Source of the DNA: Betaproteobacteria bacterium UBA2293
GTDB lineage: Bacteria; Pseudomonadota; Gammaproteobacteria; Burkholderiales; Rhodocyclaceae
Assembly: GCA_002345845.1 (NCBI GenBank)
Contig: DDWF01000247.1
Coordinates: 1-20,896 of the forward strand
Direction of reading: 5' to 3'
DNA: 20,896 nucleotides
Shown here: positions 1-8,121 of the stretch, piece after piece
How positions within the stretch are numbered: the stretch's first letter is position 1
Layout: each line of letters opens with the position of its first letter
Position numbers and translations under genes: made by a program
Notes under the pieces: generated by a model
Databases searched by the model: none
What the model saw: only the letters and a program-made list of their open reading frames with translations
What the model was told of the DNA's origin: nothing

Positions 1-895
1 GACAGGCGGGGATTGGGCCGATGCCCATATATTCGGGCTCGACCCCGGCGTGAGCGTAGTCGACCAGGCGGGCCATCGGCTTCAGGCCGTGCCGCTGCAC
101 GGCGCCGGCGCCGGCGAGGACAACCGCGGCCGCCCCGTCGTTGAGGCCCGAGGCGTTGCCCGCCGTCACCACGCCATCCTTCTTGAATACCGCCTTCATC
201 CTGGCCAGCTGCTCGAGCGTGACATCGGCGCGCACATGCTCGTCGACAGCGAACTGGATTGTTCCCTTGCGCGACGGCACTTCGACCGGAACGATCTGCT
301 CGGCGAAACGCCCTTCGGCGATGGCCCGGGCCGCACGCTGCTGGCTTTCCAGCGCCAGGGCGTCCTGCATTTCGCGCGTGATGCCGTAGCGGGCCGCAAC
401 GTTTTCGGCGGTGATGCCCATGTGGATCTTCTGCCACGGGTCATGCAGGATGCCGTTCATGTAATCGACGACGGCGGTATCACCCATGCGCGCGCCCCAG
501 CGGGCGGCGGGCATGATGTACGGCCCGCGGCTCATCGACTCGGCTCCGCCGCCGATGGCGATCTCGGCATCACCGAGCATGATGGTCTGGGCCGCCGAAA
601 TAATCGCCTGCAAACCCGAACCGCACAGGCGATTGACGTTGAATGCTGGGACCTCCTTGGGAACGCCGGCATCCATCGCTGCAACCCGGCTCAGGTAGGC
701 ATCGCGCGGCTCGGTCGGAATGACGTTACCCATGACGACATGCCCGATCAGCTCCGGCGCGACGCCGCTACGCTCAAGCGCAGCCTTGACCGCGATCGTC
801 GCCAGTTGGGTCATCAGGGTGTCCTTCAGCGTGCCGCCATAGGTGCCAATGGCCGTGCGCGCGGCACCGACAACAAAAATCTCGTTCGCAGTCAT
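1..895 (-). CDS. Beta-ketothiolase / acetyl-CoA acetyltransferase, 3' end cut by window edge
   Basis: This enzyme catalyses the thiolytic step of beta-oxidation, splitting 3-ketoacyl-CoA into acetyl-CoA and a shortened acyl-CoA, or the reverse condensation. About 298 residues of a usual ~390 are visible. The N-terminus carries VGAARTAIGT, and the nucleophilic cysteine is C91 in NRLCGSGLQA. Thiolase-typical GGGAESMSR and GNASGLNDGAA follow. The C-terminal GHP histidine and second active-site cysteine lie beyond the left edge. By eye it resembles BktB-type thiolases of beta-proteobacteria. The ATG at 895 has a GAGGA ribosome binding site about 7 nt upstream. The gene diverges from the phosphotransferase unit, and a 20-bp dyad (919-938) lies in its promoter region. 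Family assignment is firm; chain-length specificity is unknown. Confidence 0.95.
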   Translation of the reverse strand, partial: MTANEIFVVGAARTAIGTYGGTLKDTLMTQLATIAVKAALERSGVAPELIGHVVMGNVIPTEPRDAYLSRVAAMDAGVPKEVPAFNVNRLCGSGLQAIISAAQTIMLGDAEIAIGGGAESMSRGPYIMPAARWGARMGDTAVVDYMNGILHDPWQKIHMGITAENVAARYGITREMQDALALESQQRAARAIAEGRFAEQIVPVEVPSRKGTIQFAVDEHVRADVTLEQLARMKAVFKKDGVVTAGNASGLNDGAAAVVLAGAGAVQRHGLKPMARLVDYAHAGVEPEYMGIGPIPAC

Positions 896-918
896 TGCAG
901 GTCCTCATCGAAAATGTG

Positions 919-938
919 ATCGTATGATACCATACGAT
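919..938. promoter_or_regulatory. Perfect inverted repeat, candidate operator of the thiolase gene
   Basis: The sequence ATCGTATG-ATAC-CATACGAT is a perfect 8-bp inverted repeat with a 4-bp centre, 24-43 bp upstream of the thiolase ATG. On the minus strand it overlaps a TATCAT-like -10 candidate. That placement is typical of a TetR- or MarR-type repressor site. Which regulator binds is unknown. The GTATG half-site recurs in the divergent region upstream of the MarR gene. Confidence 0.5.
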
Positions 939-1113
939 ATTGCAAAGCAAAAGCACTGGCGAAAAATCCGTCCAGCCTCGCGGCCGCTCGAAATAGCTCC
1001 ATCGCGAACGATAATAGGCTGATAACACCCGGACCAACTGGAACAATGCGGTTATATTTTACGCTACAATACTGTATACTTTTAGTACTACAAGCACCAA
1101 TAAGGAGACAAGG

Positions 1114-2313
1114 ATGCAAGGTATCGACAAGGATCGACCGTCCGCTGAATGGATCGCTTCGCTGCGCCAGCGTTTCGTCACGGAAAAGGAAATCGATCAC
1201 ATACTGACCCGCAAGCTGGCGCGCCGCGCCGGCCCCGGCTACTCACCGATTCCCCTGGAAAAACTGGTCGCCGGCGTCAAGGCGCTGCTGATCGCCGAAA
1301 TCGGCGACAGCTTCGAGATCAAGGATGCCCGCTGGCTGTCCGGTGGCGCTTCGAAGCTGCAGATGGCCTTTGCCCTCGAATGGCATCGCCCCGGCGTCGG
1401 CTTCGAGAAGACGGCGATGGTCCTGCGTATGGAGCCTTCGGAATCGATCGTCGAGACCAGCCGGCTGCGCGAATTCCAGCTGATCAAGGCCTTCGAGGGA
1501 ATCGTGCCGGTGCCGCCGGTGTTCTGGTGCGACGCCGATGGCAAGTATCTGCCCTACCCCGCCCTGATCTACGGTTTCGCTCCCGGCGTGACCAAGCCGA
1601 GCGACGCCAGCAGCGGCGTCTCCGGCCTCGGCACGAAACTGTCGCAGGCTGTCCGCGAACGCTTGGCCCCCCAGTTCGTCGAGCATCTCGCGGCCATCCA
1701 TCGGCGCGACATCGGCAATGCCGGACTTACCGCCTTCGATGTCCCTGAAACCGAAACCACCCAGTGTGCCGAATGGGGCGTGAACTGGTGGGATCGCGTC
1801 TGGGAGGAAGACAGCGACGAGGATGTGCCGATGATTCGCGCTACCTCCGCCTGGCTGCACCGCAATCTGCCGGTGCTCGATCAGCCGTCGATCGTGCATT
1901 CCGATTACCGTACCGGCAACTTCCTGTTCACCGAGCACGATCTGCAGATCTCTGCTTGGCTGGACTGGGAACTGGGGCGCATCGGCGATCGGCACCAGGA
2001 TCTGGCCTGGACTACCAGCAGTGCCTTTGGCAATTACGCAGATGACGGCAAGACCTTCCTCGTCTGCGGCCTGATCCCGGAAGCGGAGTTCCTCGCCGCC
2101 TACGAGAGGTCGTCGGGTCTCAAGGTCGATACCCGGACCATGCACTGGTACAAGGTGTACAACAACTACAGTATCGCCATCCTGGCTCTGGCCACCGGCT
2201 ACCGCGCGGCACGCAATGGCAAGACGCACCAGGATGTGCTGGTGACCTGGCTGATCGGGATCGGTTACATGATCCTAGATGAAATCCGCGGCTTGATCGA
2301 GAAAGGAAACTGA
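1114..2313 (+). CDS. APH-fold phosphotransferase (ACAD10/11- and LvaA-like kinase)
   Basis: This 399-aa protein has the aminoglycoside/choline kinase fold. The catalytic loop is HSDYRTGNFLF, with H262, D264 and N269, and the metal-binding motif is DWE at D284-E286, followed by GDRHQDLAW. An early RWLSGGASKLQ segment suits the glycine-rich nucleotide loop. Members found beside acyl-CoA dehydrogenases and thiolases are not drug-resistance enzymes. Characterised relatives (LvaA of Pseudomonas putida and the kinase domains of ACAD10/11) phosphorylate 4-hydroxyacyl-CoA so that the hydroxyl can be eliminated. An AAGGAG site at 1102-1107 fixes the ATG. The stop almost abuts the next gene's start, so the two are probably co-translated. 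The fold is certain; the substrate is inferred from context. Confidence 0.88.
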   Translation: MQGIDKDRPSAEWIASLRQRFVTEKEIDHILTRKLARRAGPGYSPIPLEKLVAGVKALLIAEIGDSFEIKDARWLSGGASKLQMAFALEWHRPGVGFEKTAMVLRMEPSESIVETSRLREFQLIKAFEGIVPVPPVFWCDADGKYLPYPALIYGFAPGVTKPSDASSGVSGLGTKLSQAVRERLAPQFVEHLAAIHRRDIGNAGLTAFDVPETETTQCAEWGVNWWDRVWEEDSDEDVPMIRATSAWLHRNLPVLDQPSIVHSDYRTGNFLFTEHDLQISAWLDWELGRIGDRHQDLAWTTSSAFGNYADDGKTFLVCGLIPEAEFLAAYERSSGLKVDTRTMHWYKVYNNYSIAILALATGYRAARNGKTHQDVLVTWLIGIGYMILDEIRGLIEKGN

Positions 2314-2314
2314 C

Positions 2315-2866
2315 ATGCAGATGCGCCCCGAAATCCAGATCACCAGCGTGATCAAGGCCGTCAAGGATGTGCTGATCCCGGCCATCGACCCGAACAACAA
2401 GCTAGCCGTCGAACAGGCACAACTGGTCATCGGTCTGCTCAGCCTGCTGGCCAGCCAGTTGCCCGTGCAATTCCGCTTCGACCGCGATGAACTGGAGCGA
2501 CTGCTGGCGACTGCTGAAAATCTCACCAACGTTCCTACTGTCCATCCTGGCATTGCCGCCGCCATAGCGGAACTGGCCAATAGCCAAGCGGTTGCTACCA
2601 GTGTTCTGGATAATTGCCGGGTCGATCCGGGGGAACTGGTCCGCAGCGTACGTGATCTACGCCAGAAAGTTGGTGCCGTCGTTTCGGCAGCGGCGGCAAC
2701 CACCGATATCGCCAGCCAACTACTAGTTGAGAAGATTGTCCTCGACTTGTCGAAGGAGCAGCTCCTGCGTGATCGCTCCCTGATGAAACCGCAGGGCTGG
2801 GAGCCTGATCCGGCAGCTCTTCCGGCTATCGCGGAACTACTCGCCAAGCTTCCTCGGGAAGCCTGA
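2315..2866 (+). CDS. Small protein of unknown family, coupled to the phosphotransferase
   Basis: This 183-aa soluble protein begins one base after the phosphotransferase TGA, so co-expression and probably partnership are implied. No catalytic motif, signal peptide or membrane span is visible. It looks all-helical and leucine-rich, with an N-terminal segment of the type VIKAVKDVLIPAIDPNNKLA followed by QLVIGLLSLLASQLP. In the levulinate pathway LvaA needs a small co-encoded partner, LvaB, and the gene arrangement here is the same, but I cannot show homology to LvaB. I therefore treat it as a candidate accessory subunit of the kinase. The coding call is good; the function is inferred from position only. 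Confidence 0.82.
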   Translation: MQMRPEIQITSVIKAVKDVLIPAIDPNNKLAVEQAQLVIGLLSLLASQLPVQFRFDRDELERLLATAENLTNVPTVHPGIAAAIAELANSQAVATSVLDNCRVDPGELVRSVRDLRQKVGAVVSAAAATTDIASQLLVEKIVLDLSKEQLLRDRSLMKPQGWEPDPAALPAIAELLAKLPREA

Positions 2867-2935
2867 TACAACATTCGGCGGGAAAATCCTCTCCGGGGGC
2901 CATGCCATTCCGTCAAGACCAGAAACGATCAAAAC

Positions 2936-2961
2936 GTCGTTCCCGTGTAAGCGGGGATGAC
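2936..2961. repeat. REP-like intergenic hairpin between convergent genes
   Basis: A 10-bp stem (2936-2945 with 2952-2961, one G-T and one T-G pair) encloses a 6-nt TGTAAG loop. It resembles the dispersed CGTCATTCCCGCG...CGGGAATG family found between genes in many beta-proteobacteria. It lies between convergent genes and may help end transcription, but no T-run follows, so I do not call an intrinsic terminator. Confidence 0.5.
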
Positions 2962-2990
2962 GGTTCTAGATCAACGTGTCGCGCTACTAA

Positions 2991-5768
2991 TTAGTGCAGC
3001 AGACTCATCGCCCGAGCTCTGGCCAGGGCCGCCGAACGGCTGGAAACGCCCAGCTTACGAAACAGGTTCTGCAGGTGCCACTTGATCGTGGTGAGCGAAA
3101 CGTGGGTACGGTCGGCCAATTGCTGGTTGGAGAGACCTGCATCGATCAGTCCCAGGAGCTCGATTTCGCGACGGGTCAGAGAACTAAGCAGACGTGATTC
3201 GCCGTGCAGGGCTTTCAGTTCGTCCGGCAACGCCGGCGCGCTGACCGGCAGACGCTGGCATATCTCACTGAAAAAGCGCTGCTCCTCCTGCAGCACGAAG
3301 CCGGCAGCAGTGATCTTCTTCTCCCGGACCAGGGCGGCGACGATTTCCGCATGGTCGTCGAAAGGCCGGAGGATACGGCGGGGCGCAGCGATGCCGATTG
3401 CTCGCGTCATGTGGCGTACGGCCATGTGCGGTTTGTCCGAACGTAGCGCCAGTGACGCCCGCGCTAGTTCAAGCTCCACCAGTGTGCCCATGCTGCCGCT
3501 GGCCTTGGCCTTGTTCGCCTCGTCGGTCAGTGCATTTTCCGCCTGAGCCAGCCGGCCACCGGCGACCAGCAAGTCGATCCTGGCGACATCGAGCAGTTCC
3601 TGCAGATGGGCGATGGAACTAGTCGGCGGCGTGGCGTTGGGCTGTCCCGAGGTATCGGTCACCAGCCCGATGCGGATGCCCTCGGCGATGGCCAGCTCCT
3701 TGCGGCCAAGAACGATCAGGCGGCGGATGAGGTAACAGGAAAGCATCAGTGACAGGCGTGGCGGATAGCAGGCTGCCGCCGTACGTAGCGCACCAGGGGC
3801 CAGCGGCTCGTCGCCTCCTCCCTGCCACAGCAGCAGGGCCGCCTCGACCCCGCAACAGGCGGCTTCCAGAAAGCCGTGGTTGCGCGAGGACTGGATGCCA
3901 ATCTGGATCAGTTGCCTCGCCTCGGTATCGAGCCCCATCTGGACGGCACACCTGGCACCGATCAGGGCCAGGGTGCCGGCCATGCCCGAGGTGTCGCCGA
4001 GGGAGGCCCGGGCCGAGGCCAGCGCGACCACCAACTCCGGATAGGCGCTGGCGTAGTCACCCTCGTAGACTGAGATCAGCGAGGCGTAGGCCGCCACCCA
4101 GCCATCCACATAGGCGCTGCCGGCCTGGAAGGCGGCTTCCCGCGCCGCCTGCAGGGCACGGCGCGCCGGCACGAAACGAAACTGGTTGGTGGAATAGCAG
4201 CTCTCGATACAGTACGCAGCGGCCAGGTTGAAGGCATCATCGCCCCCCTTGCCGGCCTCGGCCAACCATTCCTCGGCTCCCCGATGGGCGTCCTCAAGGC
4301 GATCCGTCAGGCTGTCGATGGAGGCACGCAGGATAGCGATCCGGCGTTGCAGCGCCGCCCGTTTCCCGGTATCGCCCGCGATGCCCGGCAGCCTTTGGAT
4401 GCGCTGCTCGAGTTCAACACTCTGCTGGCGGGCATATTCATAACGACGATGGAAGGACAGCGCCCAGGCGAACCAGTACTCCGCCTCCGGGCCGGCCTGG
4501 TGGCCGCCTTCGTGCAGGGTCTCGATCCACTTGATGTACTGCGGCAAATCGCCGTGGTCGCGGACAAAACCGGGAGCCGCCTGTTCCAGCACCTGGCAGG
4601 CGAACGGAATTTCGCCCGCCTCCAGTGCGTAATCGATGGCTTCGCGCCAGTAGCCGTTCTTTTCGCACCAGAGGGCGGCCCGCTGCAGCACCTCCTGGCG
4701 CCGTGCCTTGGTCAACACCCGTTCCGCCTCGTTCAGCAGGTATTCGCGGAACAGGCCGTGCAGGCGGTACCAGCTACGGTTGCGGTCGAGGGGGATGATG
4801 AAGACATTGCGCTGCAGTAGATAGGCGAGATCGTCCTTGGCCCGGTCGCTGCCGGTGGCGAAGCGGCAGAGATCGAGGCTGAAGGTGCGCAGTTGCCCGA
4901 TGCACAGCAGAAAATCCCGTACATCGGCCGGAAAGCCGGAGAGGACCTGACGGTTGAGCAGGTGCGCCAGCCCTTCGTCGGAACCGGAAAAACTGGCCAG
5001 CGACGCCAGTGGCTGCTGGGTGTTGCTCAGGATGATCTGGGCCATGCGTACCGCCGCCGGCCAGCCTTCGGTGTGGCGTGCGACCTCGGCCAGCCCCAGG
5101 GTGCCGATCCGCGTACATAGCTCGCTCCCCAGCAACCCGCCCACCTCTTCGAGGTTGAAGCTGAGTTCGGCCGTACCGATCTGGCGGATCAGCCCTTCCA
5201 GGCAGGCCCGGGATACGTTCAGCGGCAGTTCCTCGGTGCTGGAGAAAACGAACTGGACCGAGGGCCGGGTATGAAAGATGAGCTTGTCGAGCAGGGCACC
5301 GAGAGCTGGCTCCTTGCAGTAATTGAGATTGTCGATGAAGAGCGTGAGCGGGATCGGGTAATGATCGATGAGCTCGACCAGCGCGTCGATGCGCCGCTCG
5401 ATCGATTCGTTGCCGCGAAACAGGGCCTGGGTCGGGTGCTGTTCGAACTCGCGCTCGTCGAGCAATGCACCGAGGGCACTGACGATGCTCTCCGTCGTGC
5501 TGTCCCGCTCGTCCAGTCCGAACCACAGACATTGCTTGCCCAGGCGCCGCAGATCGGCCAGTAACATGGACATGAGTACCGTCTTGCCGTAGCCGACCGG
5601 CGCCACGATGGCGACGACCTTGCCGGCCAGCCCGGCACTGGTCTGAACACCATCGAGGATCTGCGTGCGCAGGGCCTGGAACATGAAAACCGGCGGATCC
5701 GTCCGCCCGATCTTGCGCTCCGCCTTGCTGTCCGCCGGGTCTGCATTCTGTTTTCGCCGCATCGCCAT
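2991..5768 (-). CDS. LuxR/MalT-type ATP-dependent transcriptional activator (LAL), copy 1
   Basis: This 925-aa protein belongs to the large ATP-binding LuxR (LAL/MalT) activators, which sense a ligand through a STAND-type ATPase and bind DNA through a C-terminal helix-turn-helix. Walker A is APVGYGKT (residues 56-63) and a Walker B-like FIDN ends at D146. A long helical TPR-like middle region (roughly 350-830) follows, then the LuxR HTH at 864-925 (LTRREIELLGLIDAGLSNQQ onward). The ATG at 5768 follows AGGGG at short spacing. It is a clear paralogue of the regulator at 14887-17637, with matching blocks such as HPTQAL, FIDNLNYC, TEGWPAAVRMAQIIL, RNVFIIPLDRN and YRLHGLFRE. It probably activates catabolic operons of this region in response to a pathway metabolite or its CoA ester. 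Confidence 0.93.
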   Translation of the reverse strand: MAMRRKQNADPADSKAERKIGRTDPPVFMFQALRTQILDGVQTSAGLAGKVVAIVAPVGYGKTVLMSMLLADLRRLGKQCLWFGLDERDSTTESIVSALGALLDEREFEQHPTQALFRGNESIERRIDALVELIDHYPIPLTLFIDNLNYCKEPALGALLDKLIFHTRPSVQFVFSSTEELPLNVSRACLEGLIRQIGTAELSFNLEEVGGLLGSELCTRIGTLGLAEVARHTEGWPAAVRMAQIILSNTQQPLASLASFSGSDEGLAHLLNRQVLSGFPADVRDFLLCIGQLRTFSLDLCRFATGSDRAKDDLAYLLQRNVFIIPLDRNRSWYRLHGLFREYLLNEAERVLTKARRQEVLQRAALWCEKNGYWREAIDYALEAGEIPFACQVLEQAAPGFVRDHGDLPQYIKWIETLHEGGHQAGPEAEYWFAWALSFHRRYEYARQQSVELEQRIQRLPGIAGDTGKRAALQRRIAILRASIDSLTDRLEDAHRGAEEWLAEAGKGGDDAFNLAAAYCIESCYSTNQFRFVPARRALQAAREAAFQAGSAYVDGWVAAYASLISVYEGDYASAYPELVVALASARASLGDTSGMAGTLALIGARCAVQMGLDTEARQLIQIGIQSSRNHGFLEAACCGVEAALLLWQGGGDEPLAPGALRTAAACYPPRLSLMLSCYLIRRLIVLGRKELAIAEGIRIGLVTDTSGQPNATPPTSSIAHLQELLDVARIDLLVAGGRLAQAENALTDEANKAKASGSMGTLVELELARASLALRSDKPHMAVRHMTRAIGIAAPRRILRPFDDHAEIVAALVREKKITAAGFVLQEEQRFFSEICQRLPVSAPALPDELKALHGESRLLSSLTRREIELLGLIDAGLSNQQLADRTHVSLTTIKWHLQNLFRKLGVSSRSAALARARAMSLLH

Positions 5769-5966
5769 TCATCCCCTGTCGTGCCGACCACTGGAAACCC
5801 GCTCACGGCGCCCGGTAGCGGCGGCCATGGCCGTATTGGTGAGCACTTTCGCCAGTGTGGAAGACTGGACCCGGCGCCCCCTCCTCTGCCCCTCCTTAAG
5901 TACGGCATTTGTTCGCCAGGTTACTACTAGAGTGCGTCCATTAGAACGAGCGGTTCGTCCGCCGGT

Positions 5967-6413
5967 TCATGCCATCAGACTTCCTGGTGCGAAGCGTCTG
6001 AAAGCGGCCTCAATCAGCTCCAGCAGGCCGTCGAACTGCTCCCGCCAGGCGTAGCCCACTTCTGGAGTCCATGCTTCGCCGGCAATTTCACGCAGCGTTT
6101 CTTCCAGACTCTCGAACATCGCCGGGAACATGGACATACTTACTCCGTAGGCAACATGATCTGCTGCCCAGCTAACGATAATCTCCGGATTGGCACGGCC
6201 TTCCGCATATTCCATGATCTGAACGATAAGGCGCGACAGCATGTCCCCTTTCAGTTCATCGCAATCATCGTTTCCAAACAGTGCGCGCGCATCCGGCTGC
6301 CGGGCGAAATAACGAGCATATACGGCCGGCGTGAGGTCTGAAATACGCTCGGCAATATGCTCCAGGCTTGAATGGATCAGGGCGGCATTGGCGTTGTGCA
6401 GGACGTATGTCAT
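5967..6413 (-). CDS. Single-domain globin (haemoglobin-like protein)
   Basis: This 148-aa protein fits the bacterial globin fold. F46 in ALFGNDD is the CD1 phenylalanine, H86 in WAADHVAYGV is the likely proximal haem ligand, and AWTPEVGYAWREQFDGLLELI matches the flavohaemoglobin/Vitreoscilla-type G-H helices. No FAD or NAD domain follows, so any reduction needs a separate reductase. By ungapped alignment the distal E7 position is K55 rather than the usual Gln or His, which is uncertain. I chose the ATG at 6413 because the upstream extension has low-complexity, non-globin character. The ribosome binding site is weak (GAAAGAAAG). Possible roles are oxygen delivery to the oxygenase step or NO handling; neither is proven. 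Confidence 0.8.
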   Translation of the reverse strand: MTYVLHNANAALIHSSLEHIAERISDLTPAVYARYFARQPDARALFGNDDCDELKGDMLSRLIVQIMEYAEGRANPEIIVSWAADHVAYGVSMSMFPAMFESLEETLREIAGEAWTPEVGYAWREQFDGLLELIEAAFRRFAPGSLMA

Positions 6414-6544
6414 TGCTTTCTTTCGAGTTGATGCGGCTTGTCGAAGTAGCTCGAAATTTTGCGCGATCCCGCTGAAAGCAATACTGACCAAAAGAACGGT
6501 TTTTGAGCCCCCCCGCCACCAGCCACTCCTGCCGGGCAGAGGCA

Positions 6545-7456
6545 CTACCTGCCGAACAGTTTCAGCAGTCGGAGATTGAATCTCGCATCTTCCTTGATAC
6601 CGGTCCTGATCGAAACGTCCTGTCCGTAAGAAATGAGAAGCTGGATATCCTTGTCAAGGAAATGTCCAACCGTGAACAGTACCTTGGTCAGGCTCTGCCG
6701 GTCATTCTGTGCAACTCCGTCTACGCGCGTTTCACCGCCGGTGATATGGGAAACCATGCCGCCAACGAAGGTTCCGGCACTGAGAAAATAGCGGAGATGT
6801 GTCTGCAGCTCCCATAGCGGGCGCTGAGTCAGCGTCGTACCGTCCACACCAAAATTGCGGTTGGCGCTGTGGAACTGTACGTCGCCGACCAATTCCAGGG
6901 AGATGCTCTCACTCACCTTCCAGTTGCGGCCAACCTGGAAAGCCAATTTCCAGCGGTTCTCGGCGAACGGATTCAGCGCGTTGTCCGCGTTGTAATTTCC
7001 CGTAGGCAACCATAGCCAGGGCGAGATGGAAAAGGCGTTGCGGCCACTCGGATCCTTGATGAAGTGCAAGGGGAACACCAGTAGCAGATCACCGATGCCG
7101 TTGGTGGCTTCCTGCCCAGCCAGTTCCCCTCCGGTGCGAGCTCGCCCAATCGGGACGAGAAACTGCGGCACAACAGCATGGTCGTCGCCCCAATCGCGGT
7201 ACCAGACACCACGGAGCATGGTCAGATCGACAGACAATTTGGCATCGCCGGAGACTTTTCGACCCTTGGCGTAAAGATCGCGCCCGCCAAAATGCTGCTG
7301 ATAGACAACCCCCAGCGTGCTGCCGTGGGGCATGTATGCATAATCACCACCGTCGACGGTCACGGCTTGGACAGACCCTGCCAAGGTAGCAACCAGGCCG
7401 GCAAACAAGCCTTTGAGGAGACGTCTCTGGGGCAGCCTGGACAGGGCTTTTTGCAT
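6545..7456 (-). CDS. Outer-membrane transporter-like protein, MetA-pathway/phenol-degradation family
   Basis: This 303-aa predicted beta-barrel resembles the 'MetA-pathway of phenol degradation' outer-membrane family, often found in hydrocarbon, aromatic and steroid degradation clusters and thought to help hydrophobic substrates cross the outer membrane. A signal peptide covers residues 1-31 (positively charged start, LLKGLFAGLVATLAGS core, VQA cleavage site). Amphipathic strands with many aromatic residues follow, and the sequence ends LLKLFGR. The ATG at 7456 has a GGAG site 9 nt upstream and gives a proper signal peptide; the in-frame ATG at 7534 would add an odd arginine-rich leader. It diverges from the MarR gene and precedes the globin gene on the same strand. 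Confidence 0.78.
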   Translation of the reverse strand: MQKALSRLPQRRLLKGLFAGLVATLAGSVQAVTVDGGDYAYMPHGSTLGVVYQQHFGGRDLYAKGRKVSGDAKLSVDLTMLRGVWYRDWGDDHAVVPQFLVPIGRARTGGELAGQEATNGIGDLLLVFPLHFIKDPSGRNAFSISPWLWLPTGNYNADNALNPFAENRWKLAFQVGRNWKVSESISLELVGDVQFHSANRNFGVDGTTLTQRPLWELQTHLRYFLSAGTFVGGMVSHITGGETRVDGVAQNDRQSLTKVLFTVGHFLDKDIQLLISYGQDVSIRTGIKEDARFNLRLLKLFGR

Positions 7457-7539
7457 TCGGTAACGCTCCATTGGTAACCGGAAGTGAAATCGACCGGCCA
7501 TGGCTGGCAGCGTCCGTCGATTCATGGCTTGCACATTTG

Positions 7540-7564
7540 GTATGTTTTATTATAGTTTACATAC
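7540..7564. promoter_or_regulatory. Candidate MarR operator between the outer-membrane gene and marR
   Basis: GTATGT (7540-7545) and ACATAC (7559-7564) form an inverted repeat with a 13-bp AT-rich spacer. A second pair, GGTATG (7539-7544) and CATACC (7580-7585), spans the same region. The stretch is strikingly AT-rich for this genome and lies in the divergent promoter region. MarR proteins commonly repress themselves and a divergent transport gene from such a site. Confidence 0.4.
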
Positions 7565-7588
7565 GAACTATATGGCAATCATACCACT

Positions 7589-8116
7589 ATGCACGGCAAA
7601 CTAAAACTCACCTCGGTCTCTCGCAGTACGCCGGCAATGGCGACAGCTCTGCCCGATCTGCCCATGCCGGAAACCGTCATGGTTCGCCTGCTGCGAATCG
7701 CCATCTCGAGCATGACCGATTATTTCGAACCGGTTTTTCGCAAAATCGGCCTGAGCGAAAACGCCTTCCACGTGCTTTGCCTGCTGATAGCCAACGACAC
7801 CGGCAGCGCCTCGCCCAGTGAGTTGAGCGAGTTAGTCGGAACAAGCCGGGCCAACATGACGCGCATCCTTGAGCGACTGGTACAGGAGGGGCTGGTCTCC
7901 CGAGAGTTCGAGACGCGGGATGCACGCCGGCATCTGATCCAGGTAACAGCCAAGGGACGGCAGTTCACCATGAGTAACGTTCCAAATCTGGCCGAACCGC
8001 TTCGGCATGCCTTTTCCGACCTGACGCCCGACGAGTTCGCAATGCTGGGCACCTTGCTGCGCAAGGCCATCCTGTCCTTCGACAAGGGCGCCAGGCCAGA
8101 GCCAGGAAATAACTAA
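7589..8116 (+). CDS. MarR-family transcriptional regulator
   Basis: This protein (175 aa from the first ATG) has the MarR winged helix-turn-helix. Helices at about residues 76-98 (SPSELSELVGTSRANMTRIL) precede a wing (GLVSREFETRDARRHLIQVT) and a C-terminal dimerisation helix. MarR proteins are usually repressors released by small phenolic or hydrophobic ligands or acyl-CoAs. No start has a convincing ribosome binding site. The ATG at 7589 is the longest; ATGs at 7637 and 7679 are alternatives, and the first 30 residues are outside the conserved domain. It diverges from the outer-membrane protein gene and is followed by the membrane and oxidase-subunit operon, either of which it may control. 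Confidence 0.88.
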   Translation: MHGKLKLTSVSRSTPAMATALPDLPMPETVMVRLLRIAISSMTDYFEPVFRKIGLSENAFHVLCLLIANDTGSASPSELSELVGTSRANMTRILERLVQEGLVSREFETRDARRHLIQVTAKGRQFTMSNVPNLAEPLRHAFSDLTPDEFAMLGTLLRKAILSFDKGARPEPGNN

Positions 8117-8121
8117 ACACC

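Noticed and set aside
50..919. Long plus-strand reading frame of 289 codons at the left end
   Set aside because: It is antisense to a clear thiolase with catalytic motifs and a good ribosome binding site; its own translation matches no family and is a GC-rich shadow.
1243..2229. Minus-strand 328-codon frame
   Set aside because: It lies wholly opposite the phosphotransferase, whose catalytic motifs are intact; no recognisable domain.
1114..2313. Aminoglycoside resistance gene
   Set aside because: The kinase fold is shared, but the neighbours are a thiolase and catabolic genes and the sequence resembles the ACAD10/11-LvaA type, not drug-modifying enzymes.
4774..5772. Minus-strand 332-codon frame overlapping the first LAL regulator
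   Set aside because: It is the same strand in a different frame; the Walker and HTH motifs are in the 925-aa frame, and this one is an arginine/glycine-rich shadow.
6414..6545. 44-residue N-terminal extension of the globin
   Set aside because: The extension does not look like globin or a signal peptide, and the ATG at 6413 aligns with usual globin starts.
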